A program made the translations under genes and the position numbers. From Doris montereyensis (Eukaryota > Mollusca > Gastropoda > Nudibranchia > Dorididae), in the NCBI GenBank assembly GCA_037039925.1, contig JAXRKP010000006.1:795001-859000 (forward strand): DNA of 64,000 nt, read 5' to 3'. Shown piece after piece: positions 50,646 to 61,237 of this stretch; the stretch's first letter is position 1; each line of letters begins with the position of its first letter. Under the pieces are notes generated by a model, which saw only the letters and a program-made list of their open reading frames with translations, searched no databases and was not told where the DNA came from.

Positions 50646-53060
50646 GATTTAATTTCCCCTTAGTGTGCACCTCATTTGACCCATAAGACAGGAAAAGGGG
50701 ATCCTGAAAGTTCAGGTGAAGCACCCAACATGCCTCTTTGACCCTGGCTTGTGCTAAGACGGGCGGGCGATGTGACCTACACTCGCTCAATCGGGTGGGA
50801 CACCATATCGATGTGGTGTCTCTGGGGCAATCTTGGTCTCGAGGGGAGGGGGACACTTTTAGACCTAAGGGGGTGAGGGTGCTCGCTTCCTCCTGACAAA
50901 GAGTATAGCTTCAGAGTAGGTCCCCGCCCTAAAACCCCCTAGCAAGTCCCAAGCAGGGGAATAGGTGCACCTCCCATCCACGGAAAATGCAAACGAAAGC
51001 TTATGTATGACGAGGTTGGGAGTATGTGGGATACTCCCAAATGTACATTCTGGTGGTCAAATCGGAGGATGAAGCTCGACCAGTGGCATCACTCAGTGTC
51101 TTCAAGAAAGCTTGAGCACTGAGATCTAGTGGTGTGATAAGTAAGCCCAAAAGCGTCAGCAGACTTCGTTCTGGTGATCTTTTAATTGAAGTCGCATCAA
51201 AAGATGAGTCAAAGCTGCTCTGCACAGAGATTTTGGTGATATAACTGATATCCTTGTTGACATTGAGCCTCACCTGCGCCTCAATAGTTTGAAGGACGTC
51301 GTCAAATCTTGTGACTTAGATGGATTCATTGAGGAACTGGTGAGTGAGCCGGATGGGGTTACAAATCCTGTGACTTAACTGGATTCACTGAGGAGCTGGT
51401 GAGTGAGCCGGATGGGGTTACAAATCCTTAGATGGATTCACTAACTTAGATGGACTTAACTGGATTCACTGAGGAGCTGGTGAGTGAGCCGGATGGGGTT
51501 ACAAATCCTGTAACTTAGATGGATTCACTGAGGAGCTGGTGAGTGAGCCGGATGGGGTTACAAATCCCTTAGATGGATTCACTGAGGACTTAGATGGATT
51601 GACTTAGATGGATTTGAGGAGCTGGTGAGTGAGCCGGATGGGGTTACAAATCCTGTGACTTACATGGATTCACTGAGGAGCTGGATGGCATTACCCATGC
51701 AAGACGATAATCGTCCAAGCGGGGTAAGCAGATCAAGACCAATACATGTGTTTTGATATTCGATGCACCCAAACCACCAACAGTCCTCACCGACGAGTAT
51801 TTGGTTTTGGCTGGCAGACCTTTTGTCCCGAACCCGATGAGATGCTTTAACTGTCATCGAACCTAAGTGTGAATACGAAGTGTCGTCAAGAGGCCGCTTG
51901 CCCTGCTGTGGTAACCCCTGTTGCTTAAACTACTGAGGTAGACACTGCCTTGTCCAAAATGGCAGGAGGAAAAGGCCATCCTCCAGTATAAGGCACAGCA
52001 CGGCAGAACATTTTTTTTCAGGCTAGAGCGGCTCTTCTCCTGAGTCTGGCTGCCTGTGGGCAGGGAAAACATATGCTGCGAAATCTCAGTAACCCAACTC
52101 GGCCTCACCACCTAGACAGCGTAGTAAGAAGACCAGACCAGTGGTCAGCAGGGACAAACCTATCCCCACGAAGAACAGATTTGCTGTTTTTGGGTGAGGA
52201 AGACATGGATTTTGATCCATTGTCTTCCCCACACCTCATATCCCCCCTGCACCCCATCTCTCCCTCTTATTGTTGGAGGCTCTCACTCCTACATCCCTCT
52301 CCTACCTCCGACTCTCTCCCAGACCCCAGCCACTCCATCACAATCCATCCCCTCTGATCTCTCCCCCCCCCCTCTCCACTACTTCCTCTTGCCAACGAAC
52401 TCCAGCCCTCACCCTTCCAATTCCAACCCCTCCCACTCCCCTCCGTAATCCCAAACCTCCTTCCGCTTGGTCTTCTTCAAGACAAAGTGTGAAGGATGTG
52501 CAACAAAGGAAACCACAGCCACAACTGAAGGCGTTGTCCCCAGGGAGGCCAAAAAGTATGGAGGGCTGAAGCCTGGTGCTCAGCCCTCCTTTGCCAAGAA
52601 AGACTATGGTTCAACTTTAAAGTAAACTAAAAATTAAATTTACAATGGAAACCATATTGCAGTGGAATGTGATAGGCTTGAAGGCAAATTATGAAAAGCT
52701 GTTTTGTTGTGCGGTTCAAAAAGATCTTGCCCTATCGCTGCAGGAAAGTAAAGGATAAACTAGGGTAAAACACCACGTTTTTACTACATGATTCTTGTTA
52801 CTACACCAATTTGGAGTTGAACACCAGTATAGATATAGTGACTGCTAGTTATCAGCCATCCATCTCATAAATGTTTAACTGCCTGTTCTATATACCTACC
52901 ACCATCAGTTAACACAAGCATTTATGAAATGGAAATCCTTTTTAGCTCAGGTTCCCTCCCTTCCTCTTACTTGGGGATTTCAATATCCATTCTTCTCTTC
53001 AGAGCCCTGTTACCCAAACTGCAGAGATGGACACTCTGCCCGTCCGATTGTCGAAATGGC
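50646..53060 (+). mobile_element. LINE family F copy 2 (leader, ORF1 with internal minisatellite, endonuclease start)
   Basis: The leader (50,650-50,990) includes GGGTGGGACACCATATCGAT. ORF1 gives MWDTPKCTFWWSN near 51,030, LIEVASKDESKLLC (51,186-51,230), a repeat-expanded DGFTEELVSEPDGVTN block (51,310-51,690), ARRI near 51,700, a zinc-knuckle start RCFNCH (51,840-51,857), EEKAILQ-equivalent sequence, LAACGQGK, SAGTNLSPRRTDLLFLGEED in shifted frame (52,147-52,200), and a Pro-rich tail to 52,570 with LKPGAQPSFAKKD. The endonuclease begins at about 52,640 and is deleted after about 52,985, where another ORF1 scrap (53,000-53,060) follows. Confidence 0.75.
51310..51690 (+). repeat. ~60-bp minisatellite inside LINE F ORF1
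   Basis: GGTGAGTGAGCCGGATGGGG followed by TTACAAATCC occurs five times and a sixth diverged time, between GACTTAGATGGATTCACTGA-type segments of variable length. The unit encodes a block that single-copy ORF1 would carry once; the expansion destroys the frame. Confidence 0.8.
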
Positions 53061-53779
53061 GTGGGTGACGAGGATATCCTGTTGACCCATGATGACTGGT
53101 CTTTCTGTTACTCCTGTGATTGCCCTTTTATTTTTAAACATGTTCTTTTGCTTGATATATATACTCTGTCTGACTTACTTTCATGCCTCTTACTAGTCTT
53201 ACTTTAAGAGCTCTTCTCCCATATTATTTTCATGTAAAAGATTTTTGTATGTTTCCATAATTCCTCACCTTTTGTCACACAATTTAATTCTGTGGGAAAT
53301 AATTGCTTTGTTCCTCTTTTCAGGGTCACATTCGTCACATAGGACGTTGGAGATTAATGGATTCTCAATGATGCCATTCACATAAACTAAACTCACTGAT
53401 GCCAAGCTTTGGGTGTAAACACTTCCCAGTAATGTCAACAGATGTAAAAGGCAAAGAGAACAGACTCCTAGCACATTGCAAATGGACCTTCAGATGCTTT
53501 AGAGTTTTTATACTTTTTTTGACAAAACAATGGTCTCGATGCAGATGTTTTTGTTTTACCAGCAGACATCAACATCACTTTTGGATATTTCTTTGGTAAT
53601 TGTAATCTTAATTTATGTTGTGTTCAATGTTTACCCTATTTTTTCTTGTATTTTCTCCTTACTGGTATTTTCTTTTCTGTGCAGTCATTTGAAGTTCAAA
53701 CATCCACACTTATGTTAGCTTTTTTTTTAATGTTGTTGGTGTGTAACTGAGGAAGTCCTTTGAGTGATTTTTTATTAGT
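53061..53779. other. Spacer, nothing recognised
   Basis: Pyrimidine-rich and AT-rich; no domain or repeat identified. Confidence 0.35.
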
Positions 53780-53783
53780 TTAA

Positions 53784-54705
53784 GGAGATGCAGAATTTTA
53801 AGCTTGATAAGTGGGTTCAGCTTGACGAAATGAGAGGAAAACATTTGTGAAAATAAGGTTGTGAAGTTGTCGTGGAAACAGCCACCATCTTGAATTATTT
53901 TTTTTTAAATAGGTAATTTTCAAAAACAATAGGCTCCTCCAGTTTTCGTTTTAGATGTTTATAATTTTGCACATAGAAACTTGAAAACAATGTTCTTGCT
54001 CTCATTCATCACTTTTTTTGATATTTTGGATAACTTTTGGTTGTCCAATTTTTAAGAATGAGGTTTGGAAAGATGAGAATTTTTAAATTTTTCACCAAAA
54101 ATCATGGATTTTTTAAAAAGTATGAAAGATATAAAAATCCCATGCATGAAGCTTTTATTCATGATATCAGGCAGTTATATGCCACATTTCAAAAGAATAT
54201 GGAAAATTGTAAAAGAAGACAGGAAAACCATTTTGAGAATATCGCTTTTATTTTGAAACTATTCTTTCCGTTATTTGAATATTTTTTTCTCATATAATAT
54301 AAACCTAGAAAAGGATAGGATGATACTTTGGAACGTCATAAAACCTTAAAAGGTTTTCAACCATTTCCTATCTACCCTGTTTTAAATGCCCTGGCTACCT
54401 TAAACTCATGTTGGATGGCACCTTTTGATAATGTGCATGGAAAATGTCACATATTTTCCTAGCGATCTAAGGCAATATTGAAGACAATTCATCAAATGTA
54501 GATTTTTTGGATAGAGTGCATTGTAACAATTAAAATGAGTAGCAATTTGAGACAAAATTACTATGTTGAAAGGTAGACCTGTGTCATTTCTAACAAAATT
54601 CATATAAATTCAGTTTCGATAATGGGATTCTTTTATGGTATCAATGTGAAGGGAATGATTTACTTCATCTAATAATATAGATTTGTCCCATTTTGGGGGA
54701 AATTG
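53784..54705 (+). mobile_element. TTAA-type element T4 (right end truncated)
   Basis: Left end GGAGATGCAG follows TTAA (53,780-53,783). Subterminal box GTGGAAACAGCCACCATCTT lies at about 53,871. The order of motifs matches T3 read on the opposite strand, e.g. ATGGCACCTTTTGATAA at 54,416 and CGATCTAAGGCAAT at 54,462. It fades at TTTGTCCCATTTTGGGG near 54,700, where T3 would still have about 35 bases before its TTAA. Confidence 0.55.
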
Positions 54706-56000
54706 CTACAGACTAAATATAAAATAAGTGAAAACATTCTTTATTTATTTTACACATTTAATTCTTACCGATCTCACAGTATTGAATCTCCAATGCACAC
54801 TAAGAAATGCTTATTCGTCTTTTTATTTTTGCCATGTTTTCTGTTTAAAATCTTCTTTCCATCCATAACAAAATTGTATTGCATTTTGACATATGTGTTA
54901 CAATGATCTAACTAAAAGTCTGATTTCAGAGCACACTTTTGTTAGACCAAGAATTTGATTTAACTCGAAGTTTTTGTGACTGCTGAAGGACATATGGTAT
55001 TGACAGACATATTTTTTCCTCGTGTATATGCATTTGTCATAAAACAAATATAGCTGTAGATGAGTGTTTTGAGTTCAGACATAATATTCTTTCCTTTTGC
55101 ATATGATTTACATAAATGCTCATGAAATAGGAACACACATCTATTGTATAACCAACAGCAGCATTCTTGGTCTACCTCATCTGTTTATAAGGCTTTCTTT
55201 TGATTGTGAAATTTTTAATAGTATTTGATACAAATATTGCTGCTTTTTTTTTTTTTTTTTTAGGTGGACATACATTTTGTCTTCTCTGTCTCATTTTTGT
55301 TATACCTCTTTAAGTTTAACACCAGGTGTCCTAAAAGAGTTCTAGAATAACTTTGATTGTTGGTAATGCCAACATGTCAATATTTCTACTTTAATTTTTA
55401 TTTTTCACTTTTCTTGTCATCCTCTTCATCATAGTAATCATTGTTATTATCTTATATCATCACATTTGAGTGAAAGTAAAGTCTTTTTTATTGCCAACAA
55501 GTGTTATCATTTAGTTACCTTTATTGGCCTGTAGTGTGCAAGCTTTGAGCTTACATGTTTTTTGTAATATTACGAGTCTATGTGAGAGAGAGAGAGAGAG
55601 AGAAAGAGGTTTCAGTGGGGGGGGGGGGGGATCAATGACAACTTTTCCCTTGACTTTGATAACTAATTTTAATTTTTAACCATGTTCAGCACTATTTACC
55701 ATCTACTGATTGAGTCATATATTCTGATGTTATACAATGCGTGTATATTATTAGTGTGTCTTTAAAAATACATTATATGAAAAGCTTCTTTTTGTAATAA
55801 GTGCTTTGCTGTGTTTAGGACATTGTGAAAGTGACTATACTATAAAGTATGCCTTTTCTTTAAAAACGCACAAAGAATCCCATTATTAAATTTAATTTTT
55901 TATTGATATTAGCATTAAGTGATACATTTCTTTCTACTTGTAGTTTAGATCTTGGTGCTTCCCTGAAATACATATGTACCATTACTATTGATCATAATTT
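54706..56000. other. Spacer, nothing recognised
   Basis: Contains an 18-T run (about 55,243-55,261), a GA run and G-tract at 55,588-55,630. No exon of the plus-strand gene could be identified. Confidence 0.35.
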
Positions 56001-56007
56001 TGTATAA

Positions 56008-56175
56008 ACTGTAAACTCAAACTCGTTATACCGCCATTCTCGCTTACCGCCAGCTTTTCACCCTTGTAAGGATCTGATACTATACAAAAACAATGAAATA
56101 CCTTGTTATAACGCCATCTGCCAATGATTTGGCAGGAATGTTCCTTCATAACTATTGTAGAATACAACTGGCTAT
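56008..56175 (+). mobile_element. pogo/Tigger-like MITE remnant
   Basis: TGTAAACTCAAACTCGTTAT followed by ACCGCCATTCTCGCTTACCG, then GTTATAACGCCATCTGCC, resembles the CAGTCAAACCTCGTTATAACGCC termini of pogo-like elements. The other terminus may be near 56,820 (CGCTATAACGAAAA), uncertain. Confidence 0.4.
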
Positions 56176-57219
56176 ACTGCTACCGTGCATCACAGCCTTC
56201 CTCCAAGGGATGCAAGCGGATATAAAATAAGTAGAATGTAGTTGGGCTTGGTCACAGATCATGGAGTCAAACACACACTACACACACAGACACAAGGATC
56301 ACCGATATAATTGTGTGTCTTAGTACTCTTACATTTACAGAAATGATACTGGCACTAGTGACACAGGGCTTTTTCCTTGTGAGAATGAGAGTACTGAAGG
56401 TTTGAAGACAATGTTTGTCGTTCATTGTTTAGGCCCAAGCCGAATGAAGATTGGCAGTGGCATCAGTATAGGCCCAGACACGTCATCCTGACAATACTTT
56501 GGCAGAGTAGGCATGGCTATGACTACTATGATTATGATTGGGTCTAATTGAGAGTGAGAGGTGAGAATTAGACTTCACAGCAGCGTCATGACCTAGGCTA
56601 ATCTATTTTGAATTAGGGTGTTTCTGTCGATATATTTGTTCTAGACTACATAAGAGACAGGAAGATTCTACTAATAGTACTATTACTATATAATACTACA
56701 GCTACAATAACCATTTCATTTGCATTACGCCTACATTGCCTGGTTAATGATCAATTTTCTTCTACTGGTCAAATATTGATTATTTCCCTCATTGTAATTG
56801 TAATACTGAAAAAAGGGTTTTTTTCGCTATAACGAAAAATAATTTAAACCCAGAAAATAAAACAAATAGAGAGCAGTCTCAATTTTACCTTTAATCTCAA
56901 ATATCCTTGAAAAATTTATTCTCGTCGGCTATCGAAACATCTAGGGGTGGGGATTTTCCCAGTTTTCTGGCATTTCTGGCACAGAGGAGCACCTCCCGTG
57001 TTTTTGTGTCTAATTTTACACACACACAAGCACACCAGCCGTCCGGGAATACATAGGGTCTAAGACTAAAACGGATGTCCCAAATAGAGAGAGAGCGAGA
57101 GTCACCACGGTATCATTTATCGCTGTTCAATATGGGGTGGGGGGAGACAAGGGGGAAAGCAAGGAGAGAGAGTAAAAAAATAATAGTACTAGTAAGTCTA
57201 GTAGTAGTAGTGGTACCCA

Positions 57220-57250
<31 letters not shown>

Positions 57251-58320
57251 ATATATATATATATAATACGTCAACCGGATCAACGCAGGCATCTGTAGTA
57301 TTGTGTGAATATTTTGTGGGGTACATACAATACTACATGTGGGCTACAATACTACATGACATGCTTATTGATTTTTTTTTCAAAGTTATTACTCTAGGGC
57401 AAGTCACATACACTTGGTAGAAAGTTTCGAGCTTGACTTGAGCTAATGAAATAAAACTACTTTGATTTGAGCTTTTCTTTTAATATCCGAGACTCAATTA
57501 CAACGTGAGCGGATAGCATGTGCTACTGGTAGGTTCTTCTTCTTTCCTTTTTCTCTTTTATTTGATCTTTTATCTTGCTTTTGTCGCTCGCCTGAGATCA
57601 ATGTATATGTTAGAGGAGGCAGATTTCAATGAAACAAACAAGTCCAACTGACATCCACGCCCTTTACCAGTCATGCCAGTAAAGGAGATAACTCACACAT
57701 GTTGACACTTTTTTTTTAAACCACTATTTTTTCTAGCTGTGATTAGGATTTTTCATTCTAAGAGTGGCAGGTCTGCATCTATTAGTATTACATTAGATGT
57801 AGCCATTGTTGAGATAGATAGAGAGAGGGGGGGGGGAGGGGCCATACTTGAAGAGAATATTAGAGAATGTTGTAGTAAAATGTTCTGGAGGTAATTAAAA
57901 GTGACTGCAGAGTAAAGACTTACTAAAGAGCCATGGAAGAAAGTGAGTAAGAAAAATGAAAAATATTATGGGAATTAGTGACTTCTATAAAAGAGGATGA
58001 ATAATGTGTGGCGAGAGGGGGTGGATTTAAATGTAAAGAAATGATTCACTGGTTTTGTCTGTTCTTGAGTTGTTTTTTATTGGATGGTTTTTGTGTGTGT
58101 TCGAGTAATTATTTGGCTGGAGCCTATCAGGGAAATAGGGGGAACACTTTTTAATAACTATTATGGGATCTTTAAATTTCAGAACGTGCACATAGCACTT
58201 GTTGCACAACATGCACATGGCACCTGTGAAATTTTCACTCATGTTTTTATACAATCAGAGGATGAATAGTCTACAAGACTATAATGGCTTGATATGTTTT
58301 TGAGAAATAGACCCATAGAT
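56176..58320. other. Spacer, nothing recognised
   Basis: Low-complexity CT/AT runs at 57,219-57,268 and a GA/G run at 57,815-57,840. No gene seen. Confidence 0.35.
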
Positions 58321-58324
58321 ATGT

Positions 58325-58400
58325 AGGTAGTGACCCCATGCAGGACTCGAACTCCAAAACCTTGCCTTGTCAGTCCAGCAATTACTACATGACTATGATG
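58325..58400 (-). mobile_element. tRNA-like SINE head
   Basis: The reverse complement contains ATGTAGTAATTGCTGGAC (A-box-like) and GGAGTTCGAGTCCTGC (B-box), spaced about as in tRNA. Its termini do not pair as an acceptor stem, so a SINE or tRNA relic is more likely than a functional tRNA. Confidence 0.45.
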
Positions 58401-58544
58401 ATTCATATCTCTATTGAATTTTGATTTTTAAAAGTGATAACATAGGGGTTTTTTTTATATTACGGCCCTTTTTTATATTTCCTGTACATGTATTTAAATG
58501 TAATGCTCTTACATAATATTATTTTGAAATTTTAAAGGGAGCGA

Positions 58545-59870
58545 TAAAGTTCAGGGTCTTCAGTCTGCATACAGAGCCGATCACAGTACAGAAACTGCCC
58601 TTCTTAAGGTCTCAAATGATCTGTTAAAGACAGTGGCTCGATTTCCTTATCAACCCTTCTAGAGTCTTCATCTGCTTTAGACACTATCGACCATAAGATA
58701 CTTATCCGTAGACTTCAAATTACTTTTTCAGCATCTCTGGTACTGCCCTGAACTGGTCACGTCATATTTGTCAAATAGAAACAAATATGTATTTATTAGA
58801 GATCAGAGATCAAAAGTAATTCCTCCATCATTTAGAGTACCCCAAAGCTCTGTGCGTGGCTCTCTATTTTTTATTATTCATAGATCACCCCTTGCGGCCA
58901 TTGTTGAGAAACGTTCTTCATCATGTTATTTTTATACAGATGATACACAAATCTACTGCATTAATAAAACCAAAGATATGAAATCTATTATTATTCATCA
59001 AACATGTGTCCAAGAGGTGAAGGAGTGGATTGATGACAGTAGAATAAAATGAATGAAGATAAAACAGAGTGTCTCATAATATCCAGCAAGAACAACTTGA
59101 AATAAAATGAAAATCAGTTAGTCGAAATAGGAAATGCTATAATAAAGTCAAACCTAAGTATAAAAAAATCTTGGTGTATATTTTGATTCAGAGATAAATA
59201 ATGATTTTGAACTAAGAAAAATAAGTCGTTCCCGCCCTTTCATCTCAACTGAGGCATCTAAAAAGCTCATTACATCTCTAGTTTACTAAAAATTGGGCCT
59301 CTGCAATTCGTTTCTCAGTGGCATATTTAAAAAAGACATCCAGTGTTTGCAGATTGCTCAAAACTGCATGGCCAGGCTCACTCAACTCACTCTTAATAAA
59401 AGCAAATTTGAGCAAGCGTCCACCATTTTGGCTAAACTTCATTGGCTTTCGATCGAAAAATGTATAACATTCAAAGTTAAAACCCATATCTATAAATTCA
59501 TGAATGATACTGCCCTGACATACATCGCTGATGGTTTGGAAATTTACAAAACTGTTCGCCTTCTTCTGTCTTCTAAAGACGAATCAACGTTAAAAATCCC
59601 TAGAATTAGAACTCATGCAGGTAGCAGATCACTTTCACGCTTTGGTCCCGCCGTTTGGAAAGATCTGCCAACTTATGTCAGGAATGCAAAAACCATTGAA
59701 ATTTTTTAGAAATATTTGAAAACTTTTACTTTGAACATTGATAGTTTTATGTATCCTTCTGGTTCTTGTTTTGACTCACATTGAGTAGAATGTATGCTAT
59801 ATGGGTATTCCCAAATTTTATCATGTTGTATGTGTAAATGTAAGTGATATTATCTGCTATACATGCATGT
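58545..59870 (+). mobile_element. CR1/L2-like LINE, RT and C-terminus
   Basis: RT blocks in order: HSTETALLKVSNDLLK-like (58,580-58,630), DTIDHKIL-like near 58,685, SNRNKYVFIRDQRSKVIPPS (58,771-58,830), PQSSVRGSLFFII, catalytic FYTDDTQIY near 58,930 (Ala of YADD is Thr), VKEWIDDSRIK with MNEDKTE, then CNSFLSGI, AQNCMARLTQLT, LHWLSIEKCITFKVKTHIYK and RSLSRFGPAVWKDLPTYVRN (59,630-59,690). The last 138 codons (59,293-59,709) are intact; earlier parts need several frame corrections. Confidence 0.85.
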
Positions 59871-60785
59871 TGTTTTAATCATTGTGAGACAAACTTATGT
59901 TGATATTTTTAGCACTTCATTACATCATGTTATGATAGTAGTGATACATGTTTTCAGTAAGCCTATAGCTCATAGGTTTTTAATGAGAAAAGGCACTTTT
60001 ATAAGTGTTTTTATTATTATTATTATTATTATTATCATACCAAGTTACTACTGGCACAACACTTGGCAGTATAACAAGGTTTTAGTGTATTTGAATATCA
60101 AAATCGAAACTTTATGTACAGTCATCAGATCTGGCATGTATTACTCAGTTGCAGAACATTTTAAAAATTAAAATACTTTTTCTCTCTTTGCTTTTGTATT
60201 TTATATGGGTTTTTTTTTTTATACTTTTTCATAGCAAGAAGTTGTGGATATATGTACTCAAGGACATAAATAATGACACACTCAGATGAATAGAGCTTTT
60301 TCAAAAATTATGTAAGATATCAATACATTTTTATATCTGTTGAAAAAGCATCCATGTCTCTGTCACTTGATGCCCATTGTTGTTACATATGACAAACAAT
60401 AAAGTTATATGACTTTCAAAAAGCAATGAGAAATTGAAAATGGCAAAATAATTAACACAAGATTTGCGTATATTGCACAAATTTACATGGAATTTTGATA
60501 TATGTATCCACCGGCATCTTACTTCAAACAGGAGTTCTGTTTACACATTGATAAGGCTAGTTTTTCAATTAATGTGTATAGGATATTATTCCTAGATGTG
60601 AATCATAATCTCAAACAGTTCGTCATTGTTCTTTGGAGGATCATAATGTCTGGAGACACAGTTGGCCAAGGAGAAATTGTTTTGATGTAATGGTTATCCC
60701 AGTAATTGGGGGTGACTATTCCTCTATGGAATAGGGCATCATCGTATTGGAATATTATTTTAATTCTGTCTTTAGTGTCATGCAT
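59871..60785. other. Spacer with short (ATT)n
   Basis: (ATT)8 at about 60,010-60,035. Nothing else recognised. Confidence 0.35.
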
Positions 60786-61237
60786 GATTCTGGGTGAGGG
60801 AGGGTGGGTCTTCAACGATAATAGAGAGGGTAGGGGTGAAGGTGGATGGGAAGATGATGTATCGAAATCCACCTCTTCCTCGCCCAAAAGAACAGCAAAT
60901 CTGTTTTTGGTGGGGACAGACTTGTCCCCGCTGACCACTGGTCTGGTCTTCTTTGCTTGTTTCGGAGATGAGACTGTTTTGGTTTTGGACAATTCGCGGG
61001 ATTCTATCTCGAACAGCAGCGGCACACGTTTCCCCCTGCACAGAGGCAGCTAGGCTCGGGAGAAGAGCCCCTCTAGCCTGCTGTGCTTTGTATTGGAGGG
61101 TGGCCTTTTCCTCCTGCCACTTCGAACAGTCCTTGGACGAGGCAGTGTCCACCTCTGCAGTTTGGGCAACAGAGCCCTGAAGTCCCACTCCTACCCCTGA
61201 CCCTCAGATTACCACCTCCTCTTCCCATCTTTTCATC
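60786..61237 (-). mobile_element. LINE family F copy 3, inverted ORF1 segment
   Basis: The minus strand encodes LCCPNCRGGHCLVQG (61,180-61,130), EEKATLQYKAQQ, LAASVQGETCAAAVRDRIPR (61,058-61,000), RPVVSGDKSVPTKNRFAVLL (60,935-60,880) and a Pro-rich stretch to about 60,790: the same ORF1 as at 48,830-49,170 but inverted relative to the ORF2 that follows. Confidence 0.8.

Noticed and set aside
58325..58400. tRNA gene on the minus strand
   Set aside because: Box motifs only; ends do not pair, so a SINE head or tRNA relic is more likely.
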